A stretch of DNA of 64,000 nt, from assembly GCF_024519725.1 (NCBI RefSeq), contig NZ_JALJRK010000005.1, positions 1 to 64,000 on the forward strand, written 5' to 3'. The notes under the pieces are model-generated. The model ran no database searches, was not told where the DNA came from, and was given only the letters and a program-made list of their open reading frames with translations. The DNA is from Microvirga sp. Mcv34. Its GTDB lineage: Bacteria > Pseudomonadota > Alphaproteobacteria > Rhizobiales > Beijerinckiaceae. A program made the position numbers and the translations under genes. Position 1 is the stretch's first letter; the number at the start of each line of letters is the position of its first letter. This document shows, piece by piece, positions 36,850-45,719 of this stretch.

Positions 36850-39096
36850 TCACTCCTGCGCCGCCAGGATCTTGTCGATCGTGATCGGCAAGTCCCGGAT
36901 GCGCTTGCCGGTCGCATGGTAGATCGCGTTGGCCACGGCCGCTGCCGTGCCGACGATGCCGATCTCCCCCAGTCCCTTCACGCCGATCGGGCTCGCTTTG
37001 TCGTCGTGCTCGTCCACGAAGATCACGTCGATATCGTGAATGTCCGCGTTCACCGGCACATGGTACTCGGCAAAATTGTGGTTCATGAAGCGACCGAGAT
37101 TGTGATCCGTAAAGGTCTCTTCATGAAGCGCCATGCTGATCCCCCAGACCACCCCGCCGAGGATCTGGCTTCGCGCCGTTTTCGGGTTGAGAATTCTGCC
37201 GGCTGCGACCGCGTTCACGATGCGCGTCACCCGCACGACGCCGAGTTCCTCGTCGACTCTCACCTCGGCGAAGACGGCCGAGTGGGTATAGGCGGAATAG
37301 CTCTGCTGATTGATCTTGCTCGGGCTCACCGTCTCCTGAGCCTCGATTCTGTCGACCCCACCCGCCTTCATGGCAGCCACGAGGGTCACGGACCGCGACG
37401 GATCGGCCGTCAGGACCATGCTTCCATTCGTGAAAGTCACCTGATCGATCATGGCATCCGCTAGAGGCGAGCCATCCATCTTCTGGGCATAGGCCAGAAG
37501 TTGCTCGCGCACGATCCGGCAGGCCGCGTCGACAGCCGTGCCGGCCGAAGCCGCTGTCCAGGAACCGCCCTCGACGGGGGATTTCGGCAGCGCCGAATCG
37601 GCGAGCAGAGCGGTCACGTTCTCCATCGGCAGGCCGAGGGCATCCGCCCCGATCTGCGTCAGGATCGTGTAGGTGCCGGTCCCGATATCGGCCGTCGCCG
37701 TCGCGACTTCAAGCTTGCCGTCGATGGTCAGGACCGCGCGGGCGCTGGTCTTGTTCATCTGCGCTTCCCACACGCCCGTCGCCATGCCCCAGCCGATGAG
37801 TTCACGGCCCTCGCGCATGGATCGCGGCTCGGCGCTTCGCTTCGACCAGCCGAACCGTTCGGCGCCGACCTGATAGCAGGCTCGCAGCTCCTTCGAGGTG
37901 TAGGCCTTGTTCTCGTTCTCGTCCCGCTCGGTGTAGTTCCTCAGGCGCAGCTGCACAGGGTCGATCCCCGTGGCATAGGCGAGCTCGTCCATCGCGCTCT
38001 CGACCGCGAAGGTGCCGAGCGGCGCGCCGGGCGCGCGCATGTCGCCGGGCGTGTAGGTGTCGACCTGAGCGATCTTGTAGGTCAGCTCGACATTGTCGGC
38101 GTGATAGAGCAGGCTCGACCAGTTGACGACGACCTCCTGGTAATCCTCGAAGCGCGAGGTCACGGCGACGGCCTCGTGCTTCAGGGCCAGCAGCGTCCCG
38201 TCCGGGTTCGCTCCGAGCCCGACCGTGTTGATCGTCTCCGGCCGATGCACGAAGGTGAACATCTGGTCTCGGGTGAGCTCGACCCGCACGGAGCGCTCCA
38301 GGTCGAGGGCGGCCATCACGGCGAGGAAGAGCTGGTATTGCGGCCGGAGGCCGGAACCGAAGGCGCCGCCGATGAACGGGGAAATGACCCGCACGTCATC
38401 CTTGGACAAGCCGAAGACGTTCGCCACGTAGCCTTGCGTGTTCAAGGCGCCCTGGATCTTGTCATGGACGGTGATCTTGCCGTCTCCCTGCCAGACGACC
38501 GTCGTCGCGTGCGGCTCCATCGGATTGTGGTGCTCGGTCGCAATCGCGTACTCGCCCCAGATGCGCACCGGAGCCTCGCTGTAGGCTTTCATGGCGTCGC
38601 CGCGAGGCTTGGGCGGCGGCGTGATTCCGGAACGCTTCTTCGGCGGCACATAGGCCTTCGCGCGCACCACCCGCAGGTCCGTCTCGTGCGGCTCGGCCTC
38701 ATAATCCACGCGGACCAGCGAGGCGGCATAGCGGGCCGTCTCGAAATCATCCGCCACGACGAGGGCGACCGGCTGGCCGCTGTACTGAATCTCATTGTCG
38801 TAGAGCGGCCGGAACGGTTTTCCGGGCGGCGCGACTTCGTCCTGGTAGTTGTGGCTGAACCAGGCGGTGCGCGGCCGATTCTCATGTGTGAACACCTTGA
38901 GCACGCCGGGTACGGCTTCCGCATCGCCCGCATCGATCCGGCTGATGCGCCCGCGGGCGACGGAGCTCGATACGACATAGCCGTAGGCGAGATCGGGAGC
39001 CTCGAATTCAGCCGCGTATTTGGCCGTGCCCGTGACTTTCGAGGGCCCGTCGACACGGTTACGCGGCGAGCCGATATGGGGATCGTTCTTCAGCAT
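36850..39096 (-). CDS. paoC: Aldehyde oxidoreductase molybdenum-binding subunit (PaoC/YagR-like)
   Basis: Large catalytic subunit of a xanthine-oxidase-family enzyme, 748 residues. It carries the Mo-pterin (MCD-type) site: GGAFGSGLRPQYQ, the APGAPLGTFAVESAMDELA region, and the catalytic Glu in VKGLGEIGIVG near the C-terminus. The ATG at 39096 is 13 bp after the FAD-subunit stop; a longer reading into that gene is not credible. PaoC-type enzymes oxidise aromatic aldehydes to acids. No PaoD/XdhC insertion chaperone is seen in the window. Confidence 0.92.
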   Translation of the reverse strand: MLKNDPHIGSPRNRVDGPSKVTGTAKYAAEFEAPDLAYGYVVSSSVARGRISRIDAGDAEAVPGVLKVFTHENRPRTAWFSHNYQDEVAPPGKPFRPLYDNEIQYSGQPVALVVADDFETARYAASLVRVDYEAEPHETDLRVVRAKAYVPPKKRSGITPPPKPRGDAMKAYSEAPVRIWGEYAIATEHHNPMEPHATTVVWQGDGKITVHDKIQGALNTQGYVANVFGLSKDDVRVISPFIGGAFGSGLRPQYQLFLAVMAALDLERSVRVELTRDQMFTFVHRPETINTVGLGANPDGTLLALKHEAVAVTSRFEDYQEVVVNWSSLLYHADNVELTYKIAQVDTYTPGDMRAPGAPLGTFAVESAMDELAYATGIDPVQLRLRNYTERDENENKAYTSKELRACYQVGAERFGWSKRSAEPRSMREGRELIGWGMATGVWEAQMNKTSARAVLTIDGKLEVATATADIGTGTYTILTQIGADALGLPMENVTALLADSALPKSPVEGGSWTAASAGTAVDAACRIVREQLLAYAQKMDGSPLADAMIDQVTFTNGSMVLTADPSRSVTLVAAMKAGGVDRIEAQETVSPSKINQQSYSAYTHSAVFAEVRVDEELGVVRVTRIVNAVAAGRILNPKTARSQILGGVVWGISMALHEETFTDHNLGRFMNHNFAEYHVPVNADIHDIDVIFVDEHDDKASPIGVKGLGEIGIVGTAAAVANAIYHATGKRIRDLPITIDKILAAQE

Positions 39097-39109
39097 GGCG
39101 GCCTGTTCC

Positions 39110-40135
39110 TCAGCGGATGCGCTTGTCGACTTGCGATTGCGGCGTGCTGGCCGCGGCCTGCGCCAAGGCTCGGACGATGGCCTTTCGCGCCAGCTCGATC
39201 TTGAAGGCGTTGTGCTCGTAGCCCTTGGCGCCCTCAAGCAGCAGGTTTGCCGCCGCCGCGAACGTGTCACTGCCGGCGGGCTTGCCGGCGAGCAGGTTTT
39301 CGGCGTCTGGCCGGCGCCAGGGCTTGTGGGCGACGCCGCCCAGCACAATGCGCGCCCGGCGAACCGTACCGCCGTCGATGTCGAGCGCCGCCGCGACGGA
39401 GACGAGCGCGAAGGCGTAGGACAGGCGGTCGCGTAGCTTGAGGTAGGTGTAGTTCGTAGCGAAGCCTTTGGCGTCTGCCGGCAGTTCGACGCCCGTGACG
39501 ATCTCGCCCTGCGCCAGGGTGGTGTCGATCTCCGGTCGGTCCCCCGGTAGCCGGTGGTACTCGGCCATCGGAATGGTACGGGCGCCGCCGGGCCCGGTGA
39601 CGTGAACGACCGCCTCGAGCGCCGCGAGCGCCACGCACATGTCGGACGGGTGCGTGGCGATGCAATGCTCGCTCTGGCCGAGGATCGCATGGATGCGGTT
39701 GACGCCGTCGATGGCCGGGCATCCCGTTCCCGGCTCGCGCTTGTTGCAGGGCGTTCCAGCATCGTAGAAATAGTAGCAGCGGGTACGCTGGTTGAGGTTG
39801 CCACCCGTCGAGGCGGCGTTGCGCAGTTGCGGCGTGGCGCCGGCCAGGATCGCGCTGGAGAGGAGCGGGTAACGCTCCTCGATCCGGGGATCATAGGCTA
39901 CGCCGGTATTCGGCACGAGGGCGCCGATGCGCAACCCACCGCCATCCGTCTCCTCGATGGTGGAGAGGCCCGCTATCCGGGTCACGTCGACGAGGCTTTG
40001 CGGCCGCTCGACGTTGTATTTCATCAGGTCGATGAGGTTCGTGCCGCCCGCGATGACCCTGGCGGCCGGATCGGCCGCAAGAGCGTGGACGGCCTCATCG
40101 AGATTTCCGGGGCGGAGATAGTTGAACCGGTTCAT
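39110..40135 (-). CDS. paoB: Aldehyde oxidoreductase FAD-binding subunit with [4Fe-4S] insertion (PaoB/YagS-like)
   Basis: 341 residues. The N-terminal FAD domain shows VIAGGTNLIDLMK and the family's ASTGGNLNQRTRC. Four cysteines, C120, C130, C139 and C158, lie in an insertion (CYYFYDAGTPC, GTGCP, SEHC) that matches the extra [4Fe-4S] cluster of PaoB and of hydroxybenzoyl-CoA reductase. The ATG at 40135 overlaps the stop of the small subunit (ATGA). Confidence 0.92.
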   Translation of the reverse strand: MNRFNYLRPGNLDEAVHALAADPAARVIAGGTNLIDLMKYNVERPQSLVDVTRIAGLSTIEETDGGGLRIGALVPNTGVAYDPRIEERYPLLSSAILAGATPQLRNAASTGGNLNQRTRCYYFYDAGTPCNKREPGTGCPAIDGVNRIHAILGQSEHCIATHPSDMCVALAALEAVVHVTGPGGARTIPMAEYHRLPGDRPEIDTTLAQGEIVTGVELPADAKGFATNYTYLKLRDRLSYAFALVSVAAALDIDGGTVRRARIVLGGVAHKPWRRPDAENLLAGKPAGSDTFAAAANLLLEGAKGYEHNAFKIELARKAIVRALAQAAASTPQSQVDKRIR

Positions 40136-40653
40136 TCGGCAGCCTCCCGCTGGTTCGCACCAGATTGCGCGAGCACGTCCTCGATGGCGTCGACGATGTT
40201 GGGATAGGCCCCGCAACGACAGATGTTGCCGCTCATGTATTCCCGAATCTCGTCGCGCGTGCGCGCCCTGCCCTCCTGGATCAGCGCGATGGCCGACATG
40301 ATCTGGCCGGGCGTGCAGTAGCCGCATTGAAAGGCGTCGTGTTCGACGAAGCTCTGCTGCATCGCATGAAGCTGGCCATCCCGTGCCAGACCCTCGATGG
40401 TGGTGATCTCGCGGCCGTCCTGCATCACGGCCAGTTGCAGGCAGGAATTGACTCTTTGGCCGTCGATCAGCACCGTGCAGGCGCCGCACTGGCCGTGATC
40501 GCAACCTTTCTTCGTGCCAGTGAGGCCGAGATCGAGGCGCAACAGGTCGAGCACAGTGGTCCACGGCTGAACCTTGAGCTGACGGGTCTCGCCGTTCAGG
40601 ACCACGGTCACGTCAAGGGCATCGGATGAAGCTGTCATGGGGCTTTCATTCAC
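40132..40653 (-). CDS. paoA: Aldehyde oxidoreductase [2Fe-2S] subunit (PaoA/YagT-like)
   Basis: 173 residues from a GTG at 40653 that has GGAG seven bases upstream; an ATG at 40638 is the alternative. Plant-type cluster cysteines C51, C56, C59, C71 ([13 protein letters not shown]) and the helical-domain cluster C110, C113, C145, C147 ([12 protein letters not shown]) are complete. Unlike E. coli PaoA there is no twin-arginine signal, so this complex is probably cytoplasmic. First gene of the paoABC unit. Confidence 0.9.
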   Translation of the reverse strand: MNESPMTASSDALDVTVVLNGETRQLKVQPWTTVLDLLRLDLGLTGTKKGCDHGQCGACTVLIDGQRVNSCLQLAVMQDGREITTIEGLARDGQLHAMQQSFVEHDAFQCGYCTPGQIMSAIALIQEGRARTRDEIREYMSGNICRCGAYPNIVDAIEDVLAQSGANQREAAE

Positions 40654-40887
40654 GGGAGTTCTCCGGCTCGTGAAGAACCCGTCGAAGGGATGCGGACATT
40701 CGCGGGACCAGGGATGGACCACACGGAATCGCAACCGGCCTCGGTCGGATGATCGTTTCGGGACAGGCGGTAACGTTTGTTAATGCCGCAAAGGTTCAAC
40801 CCGTTCCGTGGGGACCTGCGGTCTCGGATTACTAGGCCCGCATGGGCCTCGGTTGACGGATCGCGGAGCTTGGGACCATATCGGCCG

Positions 40888-41490
40888 ATGAGCAATGTCG
40901 CGGCCATCCTTCTCGCCGCCGGTCGGGGCACACGCTTCGGGTCGGACCCGAAACTGCTGGCTCGCGTGGGCGGCAGGCCTCTGGTGCATCATGCGGCCAG
41001 CGCCGCCGTCGGCTCACGGGCCGACCCCGTAATCGTGGTCACCGGCCACCACGCCGAAGAGATCGAGCGGGCGTTGGAAGAGCTCCCGATCCAGATCGTC
41101 CGGAATACCGCCTTCATGAACGGGCTTTCGACATCGCTGAAGGCCGGGTTCGCGGCCCTGCCGCCCCAATCCCGGGCGGCCATCGTTCTCCTGGGAGACA
41201 TGCCCATGGTCGAAGCCCGCCTGATCGATGCCCTCGTGCAGGCCTGGCACGACATGGGTGAGCCGATGGCGCTAGTCCCGACCATCGAAGGCCGGCGCGG
41301 GAACCCGGTCGTGCTCTCGCGCGACCTCGCAGACCAGATCGAACGTCTTTCGGGCGATAGCGGCGCGGGACCGATCCTGCGCGGGCGATCCGATGTGGTG
41401 GAATACCCGGTCGACGATCCGGCCATCCTTCAGGATGTCGATACGCCGGCGGATTTCGACCATGTCGGTGGCAACCCGCGGCGGAGCTAG
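40888..41490 (+). CDS. mocA: MocA-like molybdenum cofactor nucleotidyltransferase
   Basis: 200 residues, nucleotidyltransferase fold. Signature AAILLAAGRGTRFG followed by K in DPKLLARV, and LLGDMPMV for the metal Asp. MocA adds CMP to molybdopterin to give the MCD form used by xanthine-oxidase-family enzymes, which fits its divergent placement 234 bp from paoABC. Start: the ATG at 40888 gives the family N-terminus; the frame is open upstream. MobA-type proteins are the nearest alternative. Confidence 0.82.
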   Translation: MSNVAAILLAAGRGTRFGSDPKLLARVGGRPLVHHAASAAVGSRADPVIVVTGHHAEEIERALEELPIQIVRNTAFMNGLSTSLKAGFAALPPQSRAAIVLLGDMPMVEARLIDALVQAWHDMGEPMALVPTIEGRRGNPVVLSRDLADQIERLSGDSGAGPILRGRSDVVEYPVDDPAILQDVDTPADFDHVGGNPRRS

Positions 41491-41509
41491 GGAACCTCGC
41501 CGGTCCGCC

Positions 41510-42907
41510 CTACCGGCCGGCGGGCCTGCCGCCTCTGAGAATTCGCAGGCTGCTTGTCACGCAGCCGACGAGAGACAGGACCGCTCCGAGCCATAGGATG
41601 ACGGTCGTCGGGCTGCCGGGAACCAGTCCGAAGAGAACCGCCGCTATGGCCGCCCCAAGGGACTGACCAACCAGCCGAGCCGAGGATTGCATGCCGCTCG
41701 CCCCGCCGCTGCGCTCCGGCGGCGCGCTGGTGATGATGGCCTTGTTGTTGGGCGATTGGAACAGGCCGAACCCCAGGCCGCAGATCGTCAGCCGCCAGAC
41801 GATATCCGCCGTCGATGGATTGTCCGGCAGCATGGCGACGAGGGCCAAGCCGGCCGAGAGCGTGGCCAGCCCGAGCCCGCCCAGCAGGCCCGGCGAGAAG
41901 CGGTCGGCCAGGCGGCCGGCGATGGGAGCCGCCACGGCGATCGCCAGGGGCCAGGGCGTCATCAGCATGCCCGTTTCGGCAACGCTCCGGCCCAGCTCGT
42001 CATGGAAGTAGAAGGGAAGCGCCAGGGTGGCGAGCGCCTGCGTGGAGAACGAGCAGATCGACGTCATCATCGACAGGGCAAAGACCGGCAGCCGCAGGAG
42101 ATCCAGGGGCAGCAGCGGCATCGCCAGCGGCAGCTGGTAGCGCACGAACACGAACCCCGCCACGACCGCGCCTGCGATGGCGAAGAGCGGATATGTGAAG
42201 CTGCCGGTGCTGAGGGCGTCAATCCCGGTGATCAGGAGCCCGAAGGTCAGGGCGTTGAGAGCGACGCTCCAGCCGTCGAGCCGCCGGGTGGAACGCGGCG
42301 TGTCGGGCAACGTCCGGGCCGCCACGATGAGCGCGAAGATGCCGAGAGGCACGTTGATCAGGAAGAGCCAGGACCAGGACGCCACCGACAGGATAGCCGC
42401 CGCCACCGTGGGACCGGCGGCCGAGGAGATGGCCACCACGAGAGCGGTGTTCCCGACGCCACGGCCCAGGAGCTTCGCCGGATAGATGAAACGCACGAGG
42501 GCGATGTTGACACTCATGATCCCGGCCGCGCCGAACCCTTGGAGCACGCGCGCGGCGATCAGCATCGGAAAGGACCCGGCGAGCGCACAGCCGAGCGAGG
42601 ACAGGGTGAACACCAGGAGCCCGGCCCAGTAGATCCGCCGGTAGCCCAGGCTGTCGCCCAGGGACGCGAGGGGCAGAAGGGAAATGGTGATCGCGAGCTG
42701 ATAGGCGTTGACCGCCCATACGGTCGTGGCCGGATCCACCTGAAGCTCCCGCGCCATCACCGGGAGAGCCACGTTGACGATCGCGCTGTCCAGAACCGCC
42801 ATGGTGAGAGCAATCGCAATGGCGAGGAAAGCCAGGAGCCGCTCGGGATTGGGCAGGCCGTCCGTAATGCCGGCCGCAGGCGAAGTCCGGGGTGAAGTGG
42901 TGTCCAT
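41510..42907 (-). CDS. MFS drug/metabolite exporter (DHA2, 14-segment type)
   Basis: 465 residues, hydrophobic throughout, consistent with a DHA2-family proton antiporter. Motifs: LDSAIVNVALPVMARELQ (motif D1), LGDSLGYRRIY (motif A) and the GPTVAAAIL antiporter motif C region. Convergent with mocA. Substrate unknown. Confidence 0.9.
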   Translation of the reverse strand: MDTTSPRTSPAAGITDGLPNPERLLAFLAIAIALTMAVLDSAIVNVALPVMARELQVDPATTVWAVNAYQLAITISLLPLASLGDSLGYRRIYWAGLLVFTLSSLGCALAGSFPMLIAARVLQGFGAAGIMSVNIALVRFIYPAKLLGRGVGNTALVVAISSAAGPTVAAAILSVASWSWLFLINVPLGIFALIVAARTLPDTPRSTRRLDGWSVALNALTFGLLITGIDALSTGSFTYPLFAIAGAVVAGFVFVRYQLPLAMPLLPLDLLRLPVFALSMMTSICSFSTQALATLALPFYFHDELGRSVAETGMLMTPWPLAIAVAAPIAGRLADRFSPGLLGGLGLATLSAGLALVAMLPDNPSTADIVWRLTICGLGFGLFQSPNNKAIITSAPPERSGGASGMQSSARLVGQSLGAAIAAVLFGLVPGSPTTVILWLGAVLSLVGCVTSSLRILRGGRPAGR

Positions 42908-43316
42908 GGTGAGCGCTGTCGATCGGCCGGCTCGGGAGGGATCTTCGAGAATCGTGCGAGCTCCGGCCGAGCTTGCATGATGTCCCAGGCGCGCCGGCGG
43001 CCAGGAGCCGTCTTCGAGCGCGAGGGCTGCCGCCAATGCCCTAACGCATGCGGAAACCATTGTGAACCAAGGAATTCACTCCCTCGTCGCAAGGAAGGGA
43101 TCGGCAATCGCTATTTCGCAGCCTGCGTCGGAGACCCAGAGCCGCCACCGGCCGAAAGCCTCAGGCGGGGTACTTTGATCTTGGTCAATGCCTCCTCGCG
43201 CAGAGTGACCATGATTTTCCCAAGCTTGTCTCCCCGTGTAGCGTCGGGCTGATTGATCCGCCCGGGATGATCGGCCGCAGGTCCGGATAATGCCGTTTAT
43301 TCATTGAGGCGATGCC
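42908..43316. other. Divergent region carrying the adh-usp promoter
   Basis: About 410 bp between the MFS gene and adh. No credible gene. It contains an FNR/FixK-type site at 43175-43188 and a matching -10 hexamer; nothing comparable is seen on the MFS side. Confidence 0.55.
43175..43215 (+). promoter_or_regulatory. FNR/FixK-type box and -10 element of the adh-usp-usp operon
   Basis: TTGATCTTGGTCAA (43175-43188) fits TTGAT-N4-GTCAA and the FixK2 form TTG(A/C)-N6-(T/G)CAA. CATGAT at 43210-43215 lies 31 bp centre to centre from the box, the geometry of a class II CRP/FNR promoter (box near -41.5). The same arrangement and hexamer occur at 50997-51038. Confidence 0.72.
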
Positions 43317-44300
43317 ATGAAGGCCATGGTCCTCCGCGCGGTGCGTACGCCTCTCGTCCTGGAGGAACGCCCCCTCCCCGAACCTGGAGAAGGCGAGATC
43401 CGCGTTGCCGTGGAAGCCTGCGCGGTATGCCGGACCGACCTCCATGTCGTCGATGGCGACCTGCCGCATCCCAAACTTCCCGTCATTCCAGGCCACGAGA
43501 TCGTCGGGCGGGTGGATGCGCTCGGTCGTGGAATTCGCAACCGCGCATTGGGCGAGCGCGTCGGCATTCCTTGGCTCGGTCACACCTGCGGCCATTGCCC
43601 CTATTGCATGTCGGGACAGGAGAACCTGTGCGACGAGCCGGTGTTTACGGGATACACGCGGGACGGCGGCTTCGCGTCTCATGCGATCGCCGATGAAGCC
43701 TATGCGTTCAGTCTTCCGGAGGATGGTGATCCCGTCGCGCTCGCGCCCCTTCTCTGCGCCGGCCTGATCGGCTGGCGTTCTCTGGTGGCCGCGGGACCGG
43801 CTGAGAAAATCGGCATCTTCGGGTTCGGCGCGGCGGCTCATATCATCGCTCAGGTCTGCAACTGGCAAGGACGCCGCGTCTTCGCCTTCACGCGACCCGG
43901 CGATTTTGCAGCTCAGGATTTCGCCAGATCCCTTGGAGCCGTCTGGGCCGGCGGTTCCGATCAGGATCCTCCCGAGTGCGTCGACGCGGCGATCATCTTC
44001 GCGCCCGTGGGCGATCTGGTACCCGTCGCGCTGCGTGTCGTGAGGAAGGGCGGACGGGTCGTATGCGGCGGCATCCACATGAGCGACATTCCGCAATTTC
44101 CCTATCGGCTTCTCTGGGGGGAGCGCCAGATCCTGTCCGTCGCCAACCTGACCCGACAGGATGCCTTGGATTTTCTGTCCATCGTTCCCAAGGCCCGCAT
44201 CAGAACGCAGACGACTTGCTACCCGCTGGAAGCCGCCAACGAGGCCTTGAACGATCTGCGATCAGGACGGCTTCAGGGAGCCGCGGTCCTGATCCCCTGA
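43317..44300 (+). CDS. Zinc-dependent alcohol dehydrogenase
   Basis: MDR-family dehydrogenase, 327 residues. The catalytic-zinc Cys lies in CAVCRTDLH with His-Glu in PGHEIVG; the structural-zinc cysteines are in CGHCPYCMSGQENLC. The Rossmann motif is IGIFGFGAAAH. It resembles the AdhA group often induced at low oxygen. First gene of a plus-strand operon with two universal stress genes (14 bp and 49 bp gaps), driven by the FNR-type promoter 130 bp upstream. Substrate not known; ethanol or an aldehyde is likely. Confidence 0.9.
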   Translation: MKAMVLRAVRTPLVLEERPLPEPGEGEIRVAVEACAVCRTDLHVVDGDLPHPKLPVIPGHEIVGRVDALGRGIRNRALGERVGIPWLGHTCGHCPYCMSGQENLCDEPVFTGYTRDGGFASHAIADEAYAFSLPEDGDPVALAPLLCAGLIGWRSLVAAGPAEKIGIFGFGAAAHIIAQVCNWQGRRVFAFTRPGDFAAQDFARSLGAVWAGGSDQDPPECVDAAIIFAPVGDLVPVALRVVRKGGRVVCGGIHMSDIPQFPYRLLWGERQILSVANLTRQDALDFLSIVPKARIRTQTTCYPLEAANEALNDLRSGRLQGAAVLIP

Positions 44301-44314
44301 AGAGGACGACGCCG

Positions 44315-45205
44315 ATGTCATTGCAGCCGGCCGCAGACCCCAACGTGCAAAGTGAGAATTTCATGATCCAGAACATCCGCAGCATCCTGATCGGGATTAC
44401 GGAAGAAGGTGATGCCGAGGAGCGCTCTTCCGCCCTGCCCTATGGGCTCTCCCTCGCCCGGCACGCGAACGCCCATGTGACCGTCCAGGCGGCGTCGCTG
44501 AAGGTCACGCTGACCCATGCCTTCGTCAGTTCCTTTGCAGAAGGGCTTGTTGCCACCGAGAACCGCCGGCTGAACGCTCTGGCGCGCGCGGCCGCAGAAT
44601 CCTCGCAGCGCGCCGCGGCGGCCACGGGCATCGCTTGCACCGCGCAGGCGCCGCAGCTTGCCTATCCGGACCTCTTGAGGAGCTTCACCTCCCTTGCCCG
44701 TGCGCACGACCTGACCGTTCTCGACCTGGAGCCGATATCTCTTGCCGTCGACCGAGGATTGATCGAAGCCGTCCTGATGGAGAGTGGACGGCCGCTCATC
44801 GTCGTGCCCGAGGGCCGGGAAGCCTTTGGAGGAGACCGGATCATCGTCGCATGGGACGGCAGCGCCAAGGCGGCGCGCGCCCTCAACGATGCCATGCCGT
44901 TCCTGCGCGCTGCCTCGCAAGTCGAGCTGATCAGCGTCACGGGCGAGAAGGACTTGGCGCATACGGTGCCGGGTGCGGAGATCGCCCCGCATCTCGCCCG
45001 CCACGGCGTCACCGTGAATGTCCTGGCCCTTCCGGCCGTGAAGGGTGACGTGGCCGAGACCTTGCGCAACCACGCTCACCTGACCCGGGCCGACATGATC
45101 GTGATGGGAGCGTATGTTCATTCACGACTGCGCGAAATGGTGCTCGGTGGCACGACCCAGTCACTGCTCAAGAATGCTCCGGTGCCGCTGTTCCTCTCCT
45201 ACTGA
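44315..45205 (+). CDS. Tandem-domain universal stress protein
   Basis: 296 residues from the ATG at 44315; an ATG at 44363 (280 residues) is equally possible. Two UspA domains: residues about 20-150 and 155-296, the second ending IVMGAYVHSRLREMVLGGTTQSLLK, a nucleotide-binding type motif. The first domain lacks a clear G-x2-G-x9-G(S/T) motif. Follows adh by 14 bp. Confidence 0.88.
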   Translation: MSLQPAADPNVQSENFMIQNIRSILIGITEEGDAEERSSALPYGLSLARHANAHVTVQAASLKVTLTHAFVSSFAEGLVATENRRLNALARAAAESSQRAAAATGIACTAQAPQLAYPDLLRSFTSLARAHDLTVLDLEPISLAVDRGLIEAVLMESGRPLIVVPEGREAFGGDRIIVAWDGSAKAARALNDAMPFLRAASQVELISVTGEKDLAHTVPGAEIAPHLARHGVTVNVLALPAVKGDVAETLRNHAHLTRADMIVMGAYVHSRLREMVLGGTTQSLLKNAPVPLFLSY

Positions 45206-45254
45206 CGAGAGAGGATCGGCGGCCTGACATGTTTCTTTTTCCGAGGAGGCACGC

Positions 45255-45692
45255 ATGTACAAGAATATCCTGATCGCCACCGATGGATCGTCCCTGGCGG
45301 GACGGGCCGTCGAACACGGAACCAACCTCGCCAAAGCGTTGCATGCTCACGTCGTGCTCCTGACGGTGACCGAACGGTTCCACGTCTTCGCGCTCGAAGC
45401 CGATCAGGTGGAGGAAACGCCATCCTCCTTTCGCGAGCATATGCGCAAGCAGGCCGAGCGCACCCTCTCCGAGTCCTCCGACATCGCGCGCAATCTAGGC
45501 GTCGATGCCACGACGGTTCACGTGGAGGACGACACGCCCTACCATGCGATCATCCGCACGGCGGAAGACAAGCGTTGCGACGTCATCGTCATGGCCTCGC
45601 ACGGACGCGGCGGCGTCTCAGCCTTGCTCTTGGGCAGTGAGACCATGAAGGTGCTCACGCATTCGAAGATCCCCGTCCTCGTCGTCCGGTGA
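45255..45692 (+). CDS. Universal stress protein UspA family (single domain)
   Basis: 145 residues. The ATP-binding signature is complete: IATDGS at the N-terminus and MASHGRGGVSALLLGSET near residue 115 (G-x2-G-x9-G-S). GAGGAGG precedes the ATG at 45255. Last gene of the adh-usp-usp unit, convergent with the beta-CASP nuclease gene. Confidence 0.9.
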   Translation: MYKNILIATDGSSLAGRAVEHGTNLAKALHAHVVLLTVTERFHVFALEADQVEETPSSFREHMRKQAERTLSESSDIARNLGVDATTVHVEDDTPYHAIIRTAEDKRCDVIVMASHGRGGVSALLLGSETMKVLTHSKIPVLVVR

Positions 45693-45719
45693 GACGCCGC
45701 AGCAATCATCGCGGAATGA

